A DNA stretch of 64,000 nucleotides from Ditylenchus dipsaci (GCA_004194705.1 SADC01000473.1:92585-156584); one strand, 5' to 3'; shown: positions 45,726 to 57,269, numbered from the stretch's first letter. Translations and numbers: made by a program. Notes: generated from the sequence alone by a model not told the origin.

Positions 45726-45871
45726 GTCACAAGCATGTGAGTCATTGGGTGTATCAGGAGAGTGGTTTAGTATGATTGGAGAGTGTGTGGCTATAAATAT
45801 AGCTATTTTTTGAGTTTTGGAGTTTCGCAGTTGTTGTGTTAGATTTTGAGCCAATTAAAGTGAATGGTGTA

Positions 45872-46639
45872 CAGTGATGTAAATTTTCGGAACTTCTGCA
45901 CCGGCACCGGCTCCACAAATTTTCCGCACCGGCACCGACTCCCAAAATTTTTGCACTGGCACCCGCACCGGCACTAGCCGGTGCGGGTGCCAGTACCGCA
46001 CATCATCATTTCAGTACCGCACATCATTTTTTCATCATTATCATAGGAACCGCAAACTTTTTGTGCATTTTTATTTGTTAACAATATGCAGCACGGAACA
46101 AACAAAAATATATCGTTAATGGAACTTTAGCAAAACTTTGCGTGTGATCAGTTTTTGGCCCAGAACTCTTTTTTCGGCTGCTCATTGAAAAACTTCACCG
46201 AGAAAAGAACCTTTCATCACTGGCTGAGCTGGCAGCAATAGCTAAGATATTCGCTGCCAGCGTCTTCAGGGTTGGGTAGGGCTCTGGCACTGCCGCCTTG
46301 CCAAACTCCATCCCCTTGAAGGATCGTTCACTGACTACTGCTAAGAAGGCTTTAATTTACTCAAATTGAAAGACATAAATGCAACCAAAGATCAAAAAAA
46401 GTGAAGCGAACACTTAGCGAGTGCTGAAATAGCAAAATAATTTGAAAAAAAATTTGCCGCCTTCATGCGTTCAATGATAAATCACCTATAAATCATATGT
46501 TGCCGTTGCCGGTGCGGACCGAAAAATACCTGCAACGGCACCCCGCACTGGCACCGACTCCGCTAATTCCCGCACCAGCACCGACCCTCGAAAAATTCAC
46601 GCACCTGCAGCGGCACCGGCCGTTTCCGTCACATCACTG
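45872..46639. mobile_element. hAT element with transposase remnant, GCACCGGCACCG words
   Basis: Ends CAGTGATGTAAATTTTCGG and, inverted, CAGTGATGTGACGGAAACGG. A perfect 8-bp duplication ATGGTGTA lies at 45864-45871 and 46640-46647. Subterminal zones repeat GCACCGGCACCG. On the minus strand 46198-46282 encodes YPTLKTLAANILAI then ASSASDERFFS, matching the hAT C-terminal dimerisation signature (LA...L.IPA.S..SERVFS). The rest of the transposase is missing. Confidence 0.9.
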
Positions 46640-46929
46640 ATGGTGTATTTACATATAATATTTAAAATTTAAGTTTCGACTATATGAAGAGGTGCTAGTT
46701 GTTAAAAAGTTAAATTTTTTGCTTAACTGAAAGTTTGAGATAGTGTGCATCAAGCAGCGTGGCCTCGAGCAGCGTGGCCTTGATGTGAAAACATATTCAC
46801 TATTATATTCACTATATCACTATTCACTATATGACCTGTGAAAAGTTTATTTAAAAAATTTATTGGTTGATTATTTATCATATTAAAAAAAAGCGTATTA
46901 GAATTACAATTAAATTTTTGCATAACTAT

Positions 46930-47354
46930 TAGGTTGTGTAAAAGTTTTTGACAAAATACGCGTGAAAATTCCAAAAAATATTTTTCCGAAATATGTCTTG
47001 AAACGACATTTCTAGGGGTAAAATGACACGCTGAGCACGAATCTGTGCTCAGAAATGGCTCGAAGCTCATTTTTGTTAAAGGTATGGCAAGTTGCCAATT
47101 CGTTGGAAGAAAGTTGTTAATTGTTGTGGGGATTACTTTGAATAAATTTGTTTTAACTTGTGTAGATGAATAAAATGTAAGAAGTTAAATGGCTCTTTTC
47201 TCAGCTTTTCATAAGTCGCACGGCATTTCTGAGCACAGATTCGTACTCAGTGTGTCATTTTACCCCTAGAAATGTAGCTTCAAGACAATATTTCGGAAAA
47301 TATTTTTTGAATTTTTCACCGCGTACTTTTTGTCAAAACTTTTTACACAACCTA
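46930..47354. mobile_element. Mariner-like palindromic MITE (425 bp)
   Basis: TAGGTTGTGTAAAAGTTTTT and its inverted partner at the right end, with TA flanks. The arms share TTCTAGGGGTAAAATGACAC and GAGCACGAATC around a central turn near 47130. The frame at 46750-47070 is arm sequence. Confidence 0.8.
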
Positions 47355-47472
47355 ATACATTCCGCATTCATAATTAGGAGGTAATTGAAACCACCAGTTG
47401 ATAGTCAAAATAAACACATCCGTTTATTACGGTCACTGTCCACCTGAACTATTAGTTGTTGTTAAAAAAAAT

Positions 47473-48070
47473 TCAATTCTTGCGTTTACCTTCAGCTTTG
47501 CTTTGCGCATATCGTTTTGCAGCTAGCCAAGTCTGCTTGTGGACGCTGTCCAGATGCAAAAAAGATATAAATACACTTTTACCAAAAAACGACTGAGCAA
47601 TTTTTTCTCCTCTGATAGCTTTAGTTTTAACAAATTCGCTGTCTAAATTATTTTTTTTCAACAGAACAACTGATAGTGTGTGTGTTGATGAACAGCAATG
47701 TTCTCAACACTTCATTACTCGTCTCAAAATTATTAGATTGGGTGGTTTACTTAGACTATTTAAAATCTGATACAGCAGTTGCTGAATTCATCAGTACAGG
47801 TGGTTTTTTATAGCAACCAGCTATTTGAATCTAAACAGTCGAAACTTTGTCTGTATATACATAATCTTTAAAAAATCTACTTGTTCTGTGGGCTTTGTCC
47901 AATATCCAGTAATTAACATCACCAGTGCTATTAAGGCAGAACCTGCAGTATTAAAAAGCCTTCTGCCCACCTTTTAATTCTAATTTTGCTAGGTAGAAAT
48001 AACAGTTTGCTTGCTTTCACGGCCAATCCAATCCAGAACAAGAATCCACATGCTAATAGAATTATTACTA
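47473..48070 (-). CDS. Possible 3' exons of a membrane protein
   Basis: Tentative. The block at about 47837-48070 starts after an ATTAG acceptor and encodes two strongly hydrophobic segments: VVIILLACGFLFWIGLAV, then in a second frame GSALIALVMLITGYW ending EQ/GTAGAT (donor). The block at about 47473-47705 has an open frame through CCSSTHTLSVVLLKKNN, SEFVKTKAIRGEKI and a basic tail AAKRYAQSKAEGKRKN before TGA. The frame change inside the first block suggests an error or missing splice site. No family is recognised; it could be part of a tetraspan-type protein. Upstream exons are unidentified, and a 194-bp palindrome follows at 48284. Confidence 0.3.
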
Positions 48071-48283
48071 CTAATGATATAAGCGATTTATTGCGATTTT
48101 AATTTCGTCAATTGCTAAATTTGCCTGTTGAAAATTTTATCTTTTTTCGATGGGAAGATGGATGTTAAGTTTTTTTCTGATAAGTTTAGAGCATTTAGAT
48201 CTAAAAAAGCCTAACATCCATCTTCCAACCAAATTGTGAATTCAAGCAAGCCGTTTTCAATACTTTCTGTCATTCTTTATATA

Positions 48284-48477
48284 AAAATCGAAAACTTAGA
48301 ATCTTAGCTATCTTTTACATTAGAAATTATGACATGGATGTGACGATAATGTGGTGGAGGTCCAGGTCGAGATACCTCGACCTGGACCTCCACCACCCTA
48401 TACATCACACTTACTTTGCTCACTTCAATGAAATAATTTCTAATGTAAAAGATAGCTAAAATTCTAAGTTTCGATTT
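48284..48477. repeat. Near-perfect palindrome with tight turn
   Basis: AAATCGAAAACTTAGAATCT through GGTGGAGGTCCAGGTCGAG, a 4-nt turn ATAC, then CTCGACCTGGACCTCCACC and the returning arm. The outer arm (TTTACATTAGAAATTAT) is mismatched only lightly. A smaller hairpin, GGAAGATGGATGTTA / TAACATCCATCTTCC, lies just before it at 48151-48229. Confidence 0.8.
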
Positions 48478-49019
48478 GTATATGTGTATATTTGTATATA
48501 TAGTATGGAAAAAATCTCTTTATCGCTAAAATTTAAAGGATCACTAAAAATGTTGAGAATACACGAGCTCGACCTTAATCTTGACTCGCTTATGTGGGCA
48601 CCGGGTAACTCTTTTTGTGAAAATGTTTAGCTGGATTTTTTAATTTGGTTACTTGGGGTTCGGCTAATAAATAAATAAATAAAATACCATTTGGAGCAAG
48701 CAGACAAGTTCACTACAACCAGGGCACAGTTGTTCGTATGGCTTGTTGACCAGGGTTGATGATACATGAGATTGTCGTTGACCAGAGATAGAAACGCAAA
48801 ACATATTCAGTTCACACTCAAGCATAGGGAGCCCACGCGAGCTAGAAAATGATATTTGAAAACCGAGTTTTGTTTTTGTTGGCACAATAAATAAAAAAGT
48901 TTAAAATTTTATGAATGACAACAAGTTTAATAAGATTCTTACAACAAAAATTGTGCAATAAAATGCATATATTTTAGAAATTTTTTTCATTAATTCCGCA
49001 AACCCAGCCAAATTACCAG

Positions 49020-51216
49020 CAGATGTCATTCTGACATTACGAAATTTTGACTATGAGAAATGCAGCTCAACTATCATCAATTCTAAAACCTTTCGCGTTG
49101 TGATTAAGAAAAGAATGAGTGATCAGCGCAGATTGGTAAGAAAAAATATGTTGTAAAAACAGTAGGTTTAACATTTCTCTCCTTATGCGCAGTAACTGCA
49201 GGTATTGACCCAGAATTTCTTGATAAAAATAATGACTGAAGGAAGGTCCATACGGGTAAAAAAGCTACTGAATACGTATTACAAACTTCTTCAAATATTC
49301 TTACCTTTTGACAACCGGATTCATATTCTCATGATTTAATTGCTTATGTAACTGATTTCAAGGACTTATACAACTTTGAATAGCTATTTACAAACTGTGA
49401 ACTCGCGCGTACACCCAATACCATAAGTGCACGGGCACCAGCGCCGCTTTTTTTGTTTTCTTATAAAAATAATCTTACCATCTGCGGTAATAGCAAATAT
49501 GACCAATAATATTTTTTCAATCTCGAAGTAACTCATTGATAGTCTCGAAAAAACGTTATCGGCAATGCTGGCACCTAAAATTGTCAGGTCGGCGCCCGGC
49601 GCTTGTTTTCACTAGCGGCTCTGACGCCCGGCAACTATGCCCAACTCATACAAACAAAAGATAATTTGAAAACACTATTGGCCAAATTTGGTCAAGTGCT
49701 ATAGTTGGCCAAATGGTTGGTCCATGCTTATAAATTGCTGTGCAAACAGCATATGAAGTGCATTCCTTCCAAGAGTATTAAAATCGGGAGGGGGGGGGTT
49801 GTTTGTATTATGTTGTTAAACGTGTTTTTTCTAGAAATACCGAGAGTATTTTGACCAGCACACTTCACATTGCATAGAACAGGCTTTTCTAAACATACAC
49901 TACCTCTCAAAATTAAATACTTTTTATTATGAAGTATCACGATTCTGTGCTTACCAAGCTGCACGATCCTTCGAGTGCACTCTACTCGACTTGCTGAGCA
50001 CAAATAAGAATTTAGGACTTGCCGAAAGTAAAGAGATTTGAAGAAGTTCGTAATACAACTTTAGAAACTGATTTACCCATTCGGATACCTCCTTCCACAA
50101 AAATTTTTCAGCTATCTTGTTCAGCGTAAAATTTTAAATAGATAGTGAGACAACTTTTTTTTGCAGACTCAAGTTTGGTCATAACTTTTTAAAGGACTAT
50201 TGCAGTCGATGACAACGAGAATTTCAAAGTTTGAATGCGCGCGAGGCACTTTTTTATTCTAATAATGTTTGGCACAATGTTTTGGAATTGCTATTGCTTT
50301 CAAAATGAAAATAATTAGGCTAAAATAGTTCGAGTTACACATGTGACTAAGTAGTCTAGTGATAAAGCAGCGGCGTGTGATCAACGGTGTTAGTCGTTCT
50401 ATTCCCAGTGCCGGCTCTGGTATTTAAATGATTTAATAATAACTTCACTAAAAATAATTCTCAATATTTTCGGAAAAAAGTGTTCCGGGCAAATTCAAAC
50501 ATTTGAAATTCTCGTTGTCAGCAACGGCAATGGTCCTTTAAAAATCAGATTGCTGCTATTTTTTAATGAAGTTAGACAATAGAAAACAGTTCTTTAAAAA
50601 ATTTCTTGAAATATTGCCATTCCTTGTTTTTTAAATCATCTTTTCAAACCAAAGGACCATCTGACAAAAAATCAAATGAAGAAGTAAGGCAAGTTTTCAA
50701 CATTCCAAATTCAAACTCGAATTCCGGCAAAATTCTTTTCTTCATCTTCACATCCTTGACCTTAGACAGACCTCTTTCAAGGTAGAATTTACAAGATAAC
50801 AGCAATCTGATTTGAATTTTTTTCATATTTAGTATAGCATAACTCACCCCACCCTTCATAAATCGGACCTTTTCAAAATCGCTGTAACTACTCTTGGGGC
50901 AACAAGTTTTAAGCCTAGCCTTAGGCTTGGGGAAGGCCACCGTACGGAAGTTGGACTAATAAATAGTTTATGCACTTTTTCTAGGGTATAGGACATATAT
51001 TGTGTACTCTTCACTTAAGTTTTTCAGGAAAGAAAAGTTATGGGGGTGGTATTCTATACTAGGTTTGACACTTCAAATAATGACTTCAATAATAATTCAC
51101 CTTTATTTCTGGATTTAAAACAATTTTCAATGTAATTTCAGATAGAAGTAAAAACAACTCGTCTCAATGCTTATATAAACGCTGATGATCAAAATACAAA
51201 TTATTACACAAGCTGA
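49020..51216 (+). CDS. Possible gene of unknown function, three exons
   Basis: Proposed exons are 49020-49135 (DVILTLRNFDYEKC ... FRVVIKKRMSDQRRL), 49202-49255 (VLTQNFLIKIMTEGRSIR) and 51142-51216 (IEVKTTRLNAYINADD ... TGA). The donors TTG/GTAAG and CGG/GTAAAA, and the acceptors ACTGCAG and ATTTCAG, all join in phase 0, and the peptide is neither repetitive nor transposon-like. No domain is recognised and the 5' end is missing. The 1.9-kb second intron holds the family F element at 50187-50543 and family D at 50829-51062. Support comes only from splice grammar and composition. Confidence 0.35.
50187..50543. mobile_element. TIR element family F with tRNA-like sequence, copy 2
   Basis: The left end TTTTTAAAGGACTATTGCAG is complementary to GGCAATGGTCCTTTAAAAA, and GATGACAACGAGAATTTC to GAAATTCTCGTTGTCAGC. 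The centre, on the plus strand, reads TAGTCTAGTGATAAAGCAGC (A-box-like) and TAGTCGTTCTATTCCCAGTG (B-box-like) about 35 nt apart. Confidence 0.7.
50829..51062. mobile_element. TIR element family D, copy 2
   Basis: TTAGTATAGCATAACTCACC is complementary to GGTGGTATTCTATACTAGG. It shares the ACCGTACGGAAGTTGGACTA and GGCAACAAGTTTTAAGCC blocks with 10748-10991 in inverted orientation. The overlapping frame 50644-50940 is not a host gene. Confidence 0.65.
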
Positions 51217-51624
51217 AAAAGAAATAGACTTAGGATTGGTTCGTGTGAATGCAAAATCAAAAACTTAAAAATTATGCCAATTATGGTCAAAAGCAAACTA
51301 ATGACCAAGTTGATGAATTTTTCTTATCATCAACGTATTTAGTGCAAATGTTCATGATCGGATTTTTTTTGTGTGTATTTAAAGCACACAGATCCTGAAA
51401 TTTTTAGAAAAGGATGGTCAGAACTGGACGAAAGCAACTTTCTAGTAAATCCATGTGGATTTTTCATAATTTTTCTTCTTCATCTAGCATTTTTTTATTT
51501 GATGCTCTGTGCTTAAAAATTTTTAAAATAAAATAAAAAAGAAGATTTAGACAGCACAAAAATGTCCATAAATGACTTTGTTTAATGATAAGACACCAGG
51601 CAATGTCTTTCAATTTTTTTGCAG
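51217..51624. other. Spacer, nothing identified
   Basis: AT-rich sequence with no exon-like frame. Confidence 0.4.
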
Positions 51625-52020
51625 TCATCCCCCTTTAAACCGACACCTCCACCCCCTTCAAGTTTGTTCCCGCCTATGGTCTGACACTTTTTTTACTTCA
51701 AATTTAAAGTTTTTTTTGTCAAAACTGATTCGTCAGTCCAGTCCGGAGCATTTCAAGGATTCTAATTTTGCCGATCATTTTTGTAGATGACAATAAGTTT
51801 GCAGAAAAGATCCGCGGGTATACGATAAACCGATACCCTCGAGTACCCCACCGATCTTTACGTCGAAACTAATAAGATTTTGAAAAACCATCAATAAATA
51901 TAAATCTTTGTGATATGTAAGACTAGACTGACCCAAAAAGACTGGAAAAGGTTTTAAAAATAGTGTCGGACCCAAGTCAGAACTAACTTGAGGGTGCCGG
52001 TCCAACGGCAGCCGACTATC
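51625..52020. mobile_element. Tigger-like remnant
   Basis: AAACCGACACCTCCACCCCC then GTTTGTTCCCGCCTATGGTC, CAGTCCAGTCCGGAGCATTT and TTTTGCCGATCATTTTTGTA match the core of 42782-43212. The right half reads GTGTCGGACCCAAGTCAGAA, complementary to the left. True ends are eroded. Confidence 0.6.
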
Positions 52021-52612
52021 TATGTTAAATACTTTTAGCGACCGGCCATACTGGACGCACACAGAGATGGACGTGATGTTAGAGAGTCTTTTTATCTATT
52101 GACCACTGAACGCAACAAAGGATTTCTAATCAATATCGATATTTTAACAACTGAAAACGCCACATCATTTACTAACTACAAAAATCTTGATTAATTTCTG
52201 CTAATTTTTTTCACAAGTTTTTGGACCAAAAAGTTTTCCCACTTTGTCGCACAATTAGATCACATCTTTCTATAATTTTTTGTGAAATATTTGGGTGGAC
52301 GCAACTGAGAGCCTTTCCTTTTCAGTATAAATCAGACGCAACACGAGATGCAACTCGACGAAACTTAGAGAGTTCTCTATAGGGTAATTCCTTAAATGGG
52401 CATGCTCATCTGTTTTACAGAAATTTGTCGAATGATTGAACTTCTAGACACATTTTTCAGCTTGATTTCTAACGAAACGCCTAGAATTCAATTTTAGGCA
52501 TAGTTTTGTTAGAAACCAAGTTGAATAACCCGTACTGAAGTTCAATGATTACGCAAAAATTGCATTGGCATTTTAAATTGCATTTTAATCTACAAAATAA
52601 CGGTTCTGCTGC
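52021..52612. other. Spacer, nothing identified
   Basis: No gene. TTCTAACGAAACGCCTAGAATTC and TTTTGTTAGAAACCAAGTTG form a weak hairpin near 52470-52530. Confidence 0.35.
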
Positions 52613-53270
52613 TTTTTAAAGGTCATACTTATGATGACAATAATAATTTGGCAAACTAAATGCGCGCAGGACACTTTTCTCATTCCGAAATTATTTTTTA
52701 ACATTAACAATAAATGATCAAAAACAACAGAGCAGACACGGAATCGAAACTGCGGAAATCGAAACCTGCGATCGACAATCACCACGACGCTATGAGTCAT
52801 AGCCTATGACAGCACTGGCAACCGGAATTTTAGCATAAGTTGTACTAAATATCCGCCGGAGGAAATTTTTTTAACCCACTTTTGCCGACGGATCGAGCTG
52901 ATTTTTTTATCAGGATCTGTTGACGTACTCAAAGAGTAACTAGTCCTAAACAAAATCAGCTTCATCCGTCGCCAAAAAGTGGTTGAAATTTTTTCATCCG
53001 ACGGTCATTTGGCACAATTTACGCTAAGTGTGCTATGGATCCGAAATAGTAGGCTCACAGAAAAATACTCTTTGGAGAGGGTGCACTTGGCTTTTACGCA
53101 ACGCTATACCACTGAACTAACTGGGCAACTTATATAAATCTCGTTTTTTTTATTTTGATATACCAATAATACATGATTCGAAAATTATTTATGGTGTAAA
53201 AAAGTGTCCCGCGCAATTGAATTCGTCGAATTCATATTGTCATAAACAAATAGGGTCCTTCAAGACCCTC
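52613..53270. mobile_element. TIR element family F with tRNA-like sequence, copy 3
   Basis: Left TTTTTAAAGGTCATACTTAT and right ATTGTCATAAACAAATAGGG are partly complementary. On the minus strand, 53045-53130 reads GCCCAGTTAGTTCAGTGGTA (strong A-box match), GTAAAAGCCAAGTGCACCC and CAAAGAGTATTTTTCTGTG. A second tRNA-like piece (CAGGTTTCGATTTCCG) lies near 52750. A relative of the 13536 foldback starts at 52818. Confidence 0.55.
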
Positions 53271-53289
53271 GTATACTAACTTCACGGCC

Positions 53290-53620
53290 AAAAAAATTGA
53301 CGCCGCGAGCCGACACCAGCGCCGGTCTACCGAAATCGGGCCGGCGCCCTGATTTTGGCGCAATTTTCGCGGCGCTGACCGGCGCCATTGCTGGCTATTA
53401 GTGGAACTAGTATTAGTGAAAAATGTTGGCCACAGTACTACTCGTATTTTTTCAGAAACTTGTAAAATTCTCTCGCTAAACGACTAAATTACTTGAAGAT
53501 GTTATGAAAGTGAATATAATGTGCGTTTGAGCAAAATATTGAACATTTTTCGCAGGATGTATACTTACTGCAAAAAAAAATTGATACAAAATGGGCGCCG
53601 GCACTGACCTTTAGAATTTT
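53290..53620. repeat. GGCGCCGGCG-word repeat block
   Basis: GACACCAGCGCCGGTCTACC, GGGCCGGCGCCCTGATT, GCGCTGACCGGCGCC and ATGGGCGCCGGCACTGACC recur in otherwise AT-rich DNA. Similar words occur at 49430-49640. This resembles hAT subterminal zones; ends are unresolved. Confidence 0.45.
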
Positions 53621-54682
53621 TCGACATTAAATTTGTATATCTTTGAAACAAAATGATGTAATAACTTTCGATAAAAATTAAAAAAAAACAATGACATTCC
53701 CACGAGAAATTTTTTCTCACAACTTAGAGATCAAGAGGTCGTTTGTAGCATTTTGATACAAGGTCCAATGAAAACTGCACCATTTTTCGAATTCCCGCCT
53801 TTTAACTTAAGAGGCTGGAGAGCAAGCCTCTTGACCCAAAATGCATTCAGAGGCTCTTTTTGCCCAGTTCCAGTTATTAAAACCTGGTAGGATACCGCGA
53901 CATATGATATTCTACCTTGGGGACCAAGGAAATCAGTCAACTTTTCGTAACCAATTTTTTCTTGAAAGGCTTACTTTTTAGTATGGAAAACGTTCGGAAA
54001 GGCTCCACAGCTAACCAACCACCCCTCCCCCTTTTCATGATAGCTATTGCTGTCATGAAAACTATACCTTTACGAAAATACAACAAAAAAGAACTTATAA
54101 ATATATTACACATTTCCTTATGTTGATTCATTAATTTGTGATGATCTATACTCAAATCTCAAACATCAATAAGGCCCATTTTTAGGGCCCATTCGCCATA
54201 CAGGACATATTCATGAAAATGTTTTAAAAATCAATATATCAAGCAAATTTCGAGTAGGGTGGTGTAGCTACTGTTTATTTCGTTTTTGAGAATTCAGAGA
54301 CAACAGTTAATTATTTTCGACATCTTTTTATTTGTCTTTTATGGCAAGCACAAAATCAGTGCTTGTGTTCATTATTATTTATTATTTCTATCTTCATATT
54401 TTTCATAATAATGGCTTGAATCAAAATGCTTCATCTGTTTTTTTCGCTTTTTTTGGTTTTGTATTATCTTGTCGCTCATTCTGAGAAGAAACGCGGTGAT
54501 CATAGGTTTATGATTAAAAAGGGTAGGATAGGTATCATACTAGATAAAAAGCCGGTCGCATTGTGGTCGTGACCAGTGCATCTTGCACAACCCAAAAGAG
54601 CGCAGCGAGCGATGATATTTTTTAAAAAATCACGCCAGTGGCAGATAGCATTTGAATTTTAAAGGCTGTTTAAAGCAATAAA
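53621..54682. other. Spacer, nothing firmly identified
   Basis: Frames at 53731-53940, 53917-54126 and 53937-54155 overlap on both strands and have no domains. One TTGGGGACCAAGGAAATC module is present. Confidence 0.35.
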
Positions 54683-54877
54683 ATGTCTTCAATTAAACCG
54701 TATGATTTCAATGGAGATTTAGAAAAAAGCGCAAAAGCAGCTAAGGATCATGAAAATTATCGGCTGAAAAAGCAGCTGGTTCAAAAGGATGAAAAATATA
54801 GTGGAGATCTGCGCTGTCAGCGGCACCGCTCGACGCTCCTGCAAATACGGAACAGTGTGGTGAAGGCAGCGTGGTAA
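54683..54877 (+). CDS. Uncertain ORF, possibly a first exon
   Basis: The first 42 codons (MSSIKPYDFNGDLEKSAKAA, then DHENYRLKKQLVQKDEKY) are hydrophilic and look like a cytosolic N terminus with helical, charged character. After this the frame enters a GC-richer repeat-like stretch (GTCAGCGGCACCGCTCG), so the true exon probably stops near 54810. No domain and no downstream exon were identified. Confidence 0.25.
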   Translation: MSSIKPYDFNGDLEKSAKAAKDHENYRLKKQLVQKDEKYSGDLRCQRHRSTLLQIRNSVVKAAW

Positions 54878-56335
54878 GGTAAAGGTGCCGTGCCGAATTT
54901 TGACTTGACACCGATGCATAACCGGTGAGTGCCGAAAATAATTTTGGGGACAGTGCTTGGTGCGGTGTGTAAAGTTTTCAAGGTGGTGTCTTATTTTACC
55001 AATTTTTTTTATCAAAAGTGGGGGGGGGGAGCTAGGGGTGGTTAAATGAAAATTTAAATTTTATGTTCTAGTCCAATTTTTAATTAGTGGTGCAGTGAAA
55101 GTAGCCTAAGTCGTCCGATCTGGCAATGTCAAGCAACGTTTTTGGGACTCGCTAGTGTTGGTTCTATTTTTATAAATTTTCAATGCAAACAAAAATAATT
55201 TGAAAGATAATTGTTGAATATTTTCAGAATGAACAAGTGTCTCTCCGCCAATTCAAAATGTGGATTTGCGCCTCGCGTTCAAAAACCATGGTCCCTTTTT
55301 TCTTCGTTTTTCTTTTTTTATCATCATACATATCATACATAAACTACGTTTCGTATGATCAAAAATGGCAAAAAAAAGAGCGCTAAAATCGTGCCGGATG
55401 AAGAAAACAGCGATGGATACAGCGGCGGATCAAGAAATATGAGCCGCGAAATCTAGCGCAAAATCAGCGGCTCGGTCCAAAAACGAGCAGCATCGGCGGC
55501 GGATCGAAATCATAGCAGCAAGAGCGCTTGCCCCCCGCTCGCCGCTCGTGCAAGTATGTAGATTTTGAACTTCGTAAAAAATAGGTCTAAGAGTTTTAGC
55601 GCTCTTACAATATTTTTTAACATGTTTAGCGCAGTTTAACTCATATACAGAAAGACTTTTCACAATCTATATGTTGTGATGTGGCCTTTTGGAAAAAATG
55701 AATATTTGAACAATGACTGAAATCCAAATATAAAAAAACTTGTTTTTTGGCCATTCAAAAAATTGGTTATTTCAAAAAGCATTTATCTCAACATTTAGAT
55801 TTTTTTAGAGTCATTTTTTAATCTGAATTCTTCAGCTCTTCCAATCGCGCTACAACACTAAAAGATGTTATTTCAAGCGTTGATTTTGAATAAATTTTTG
55901 ATCAGTTAAAACGATGATTGTATGGTAACAAATATCAACCATTTCAACTTGGCAACCATTAAAACTTTTTGATTAAAAATCGACAATTTTGACAGTAAAA
56001 GTTTTTAAAAAGTTACTCCTAACTCCAAAATCTCTTCGTGAACCGAATACGTTGAGATGAGATCCGAAAAATTTCAGGGAACTGAGATATTAGTATTTTA
56101 GTAGACTACACAGAAAATTCGGACACTTCCCTACTATTTTTAAGATTTCTCAGCTTCCTGAATTTTTCGGACCTGATCTCAACGGATTCGGTTGAAGAAG
56201 AGATTCTGGTATTAGTAATGACTATCGAAAATTTTATTGTCAAAATTGTCGATTTTAATCAAAATTTTCAATGGTTGTCAGTTGAAAATGTGGATGCCAG
56301 TTGAATGCCGTTCAAGACTCAAGATTTTATACATG
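54878..56335. other. Spacer with short GC-rich repeats
   Basis: AGGTGCCGTGCCG and GGTGAGTGCCG near 54890-54940, and CGGCGGCGGATCG with CCGCTCGCCGCTCGTGC near 55490-55550, are element-like GC islands. TCCGAAAAATTTCAGGGAACTGAG (about 56065) and CTCAGCTTCCTGAATTTTTCGG (about 56150) form an inverted pair. No gene. Confidence 0.4.
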
Positions 56336-57218
56336 TACAATCTCCGCTATAGTGACACTCCTTGGGACCGGCCCTTGGGTTGTCACTATAGCGAGGTTGT
56401 CACTGGCGAGGGTTTTCAAAAAATTCTTGTAAAGTGTCACTATATGAGTTCGAGGGTTCTGCAAATGTGATACAGTCACCTGTCGATTTTATGTATAAAC
56501 CAAACGCTCATACCGTTGGAGGGTATAACACCTTTTAACCCATTTTCAAAGTATTTTGACGCTCTGATGCGTCAGTATAATCTTAAACATGTAGATTTTG
56601 CTGGTCGAAGGTTAGTTAAGGAAACACTGTGAATTCGCCATTCAGACTCGCAATTCTGGAATTAACGTACACATTTTTTCAGGCTCTAAATTGAGGTTGC
56701 GCGGCTTAAATAGCGATAATAATAGTGTTTCCTGAGAGAAACCGCTCGAGTCGGAGGCAGCATGAACACGAGTGTTCACATAGGTAGAAAACCGAAAATT
56801 AATGAATTTGATTAAATCTGTCATGTCATAATGCCGAGAAATTGCACTACAATTGCTAAAATTAATCACAAATGTACGAAAGTTTTGAACTGTACTACAT
56901 TCTTCAGCATTATAAATATCACTGGGATGAATATGGCAACGAAAACAAATAAAAAAACCACTTAATTAATATGGAAGAAATTTACGGAGAAGCTTAAAAA
57001 TTCATTTTTAGAAGAAATTTCACTTAAAGTCGCAACCTTAATAAAGAAAACTTGATATGTGTCACTATATTGAGGGTATTTTTATTTGTTGGGACCGGCC
57101 TGGGGTGTGGTGTCATTATAGCGGGGTGTCACTATTAGCGAGGGTTATTCTAAGACGTTTTTAGACAAAACAACCGAATCGTCTGCGGGATGTCACTTAT
57201 AGCGCGGGGTTGACTGTA
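56336..57218. mobile_element. Tigger-like element (883 bp), copy word GTGTCACTATAGCGAGG
   Basis: The left end TACAATCTCCGCTATAGTGA and right end TACAGTCAACCCCGCGCTAT (inverted) have TA flanks. The word TGTCACTATAGCG is repeated with variants about eight times: near both ends, at 56378-56415, at 56437-56450 and at 57060-57195. The centre shows no transposase. Confidence 0.8.
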
Positions 57219-57269
57219 TGTTGACTTATACTATGTGCTTGCTTATCACTAGTTTCACTTAATTGGTTT

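Noticed and set aside
45342..45854. Basic, Ala-rich frames on both strands
   Set aside because: They coincide with the GC-rich words of the short hAT element and a minisatellite. Composition follows the repeat, not selection.
46750..47070. 106-codon minus-strand frame as a gene
   Set aside because: It lies almost wholly in one arm of the mariner-like palindrome at 46930-47354, and the equivalent frame is broken in the other arm.
50340..50420. Candidate functional tRNA gene (A and B boxes)
   Set aside because: The flanks do not form an acceptor stem and the anticodon arm cannot be drawn. It lies inside a TIR element and fits a tRNA-derived repeat.
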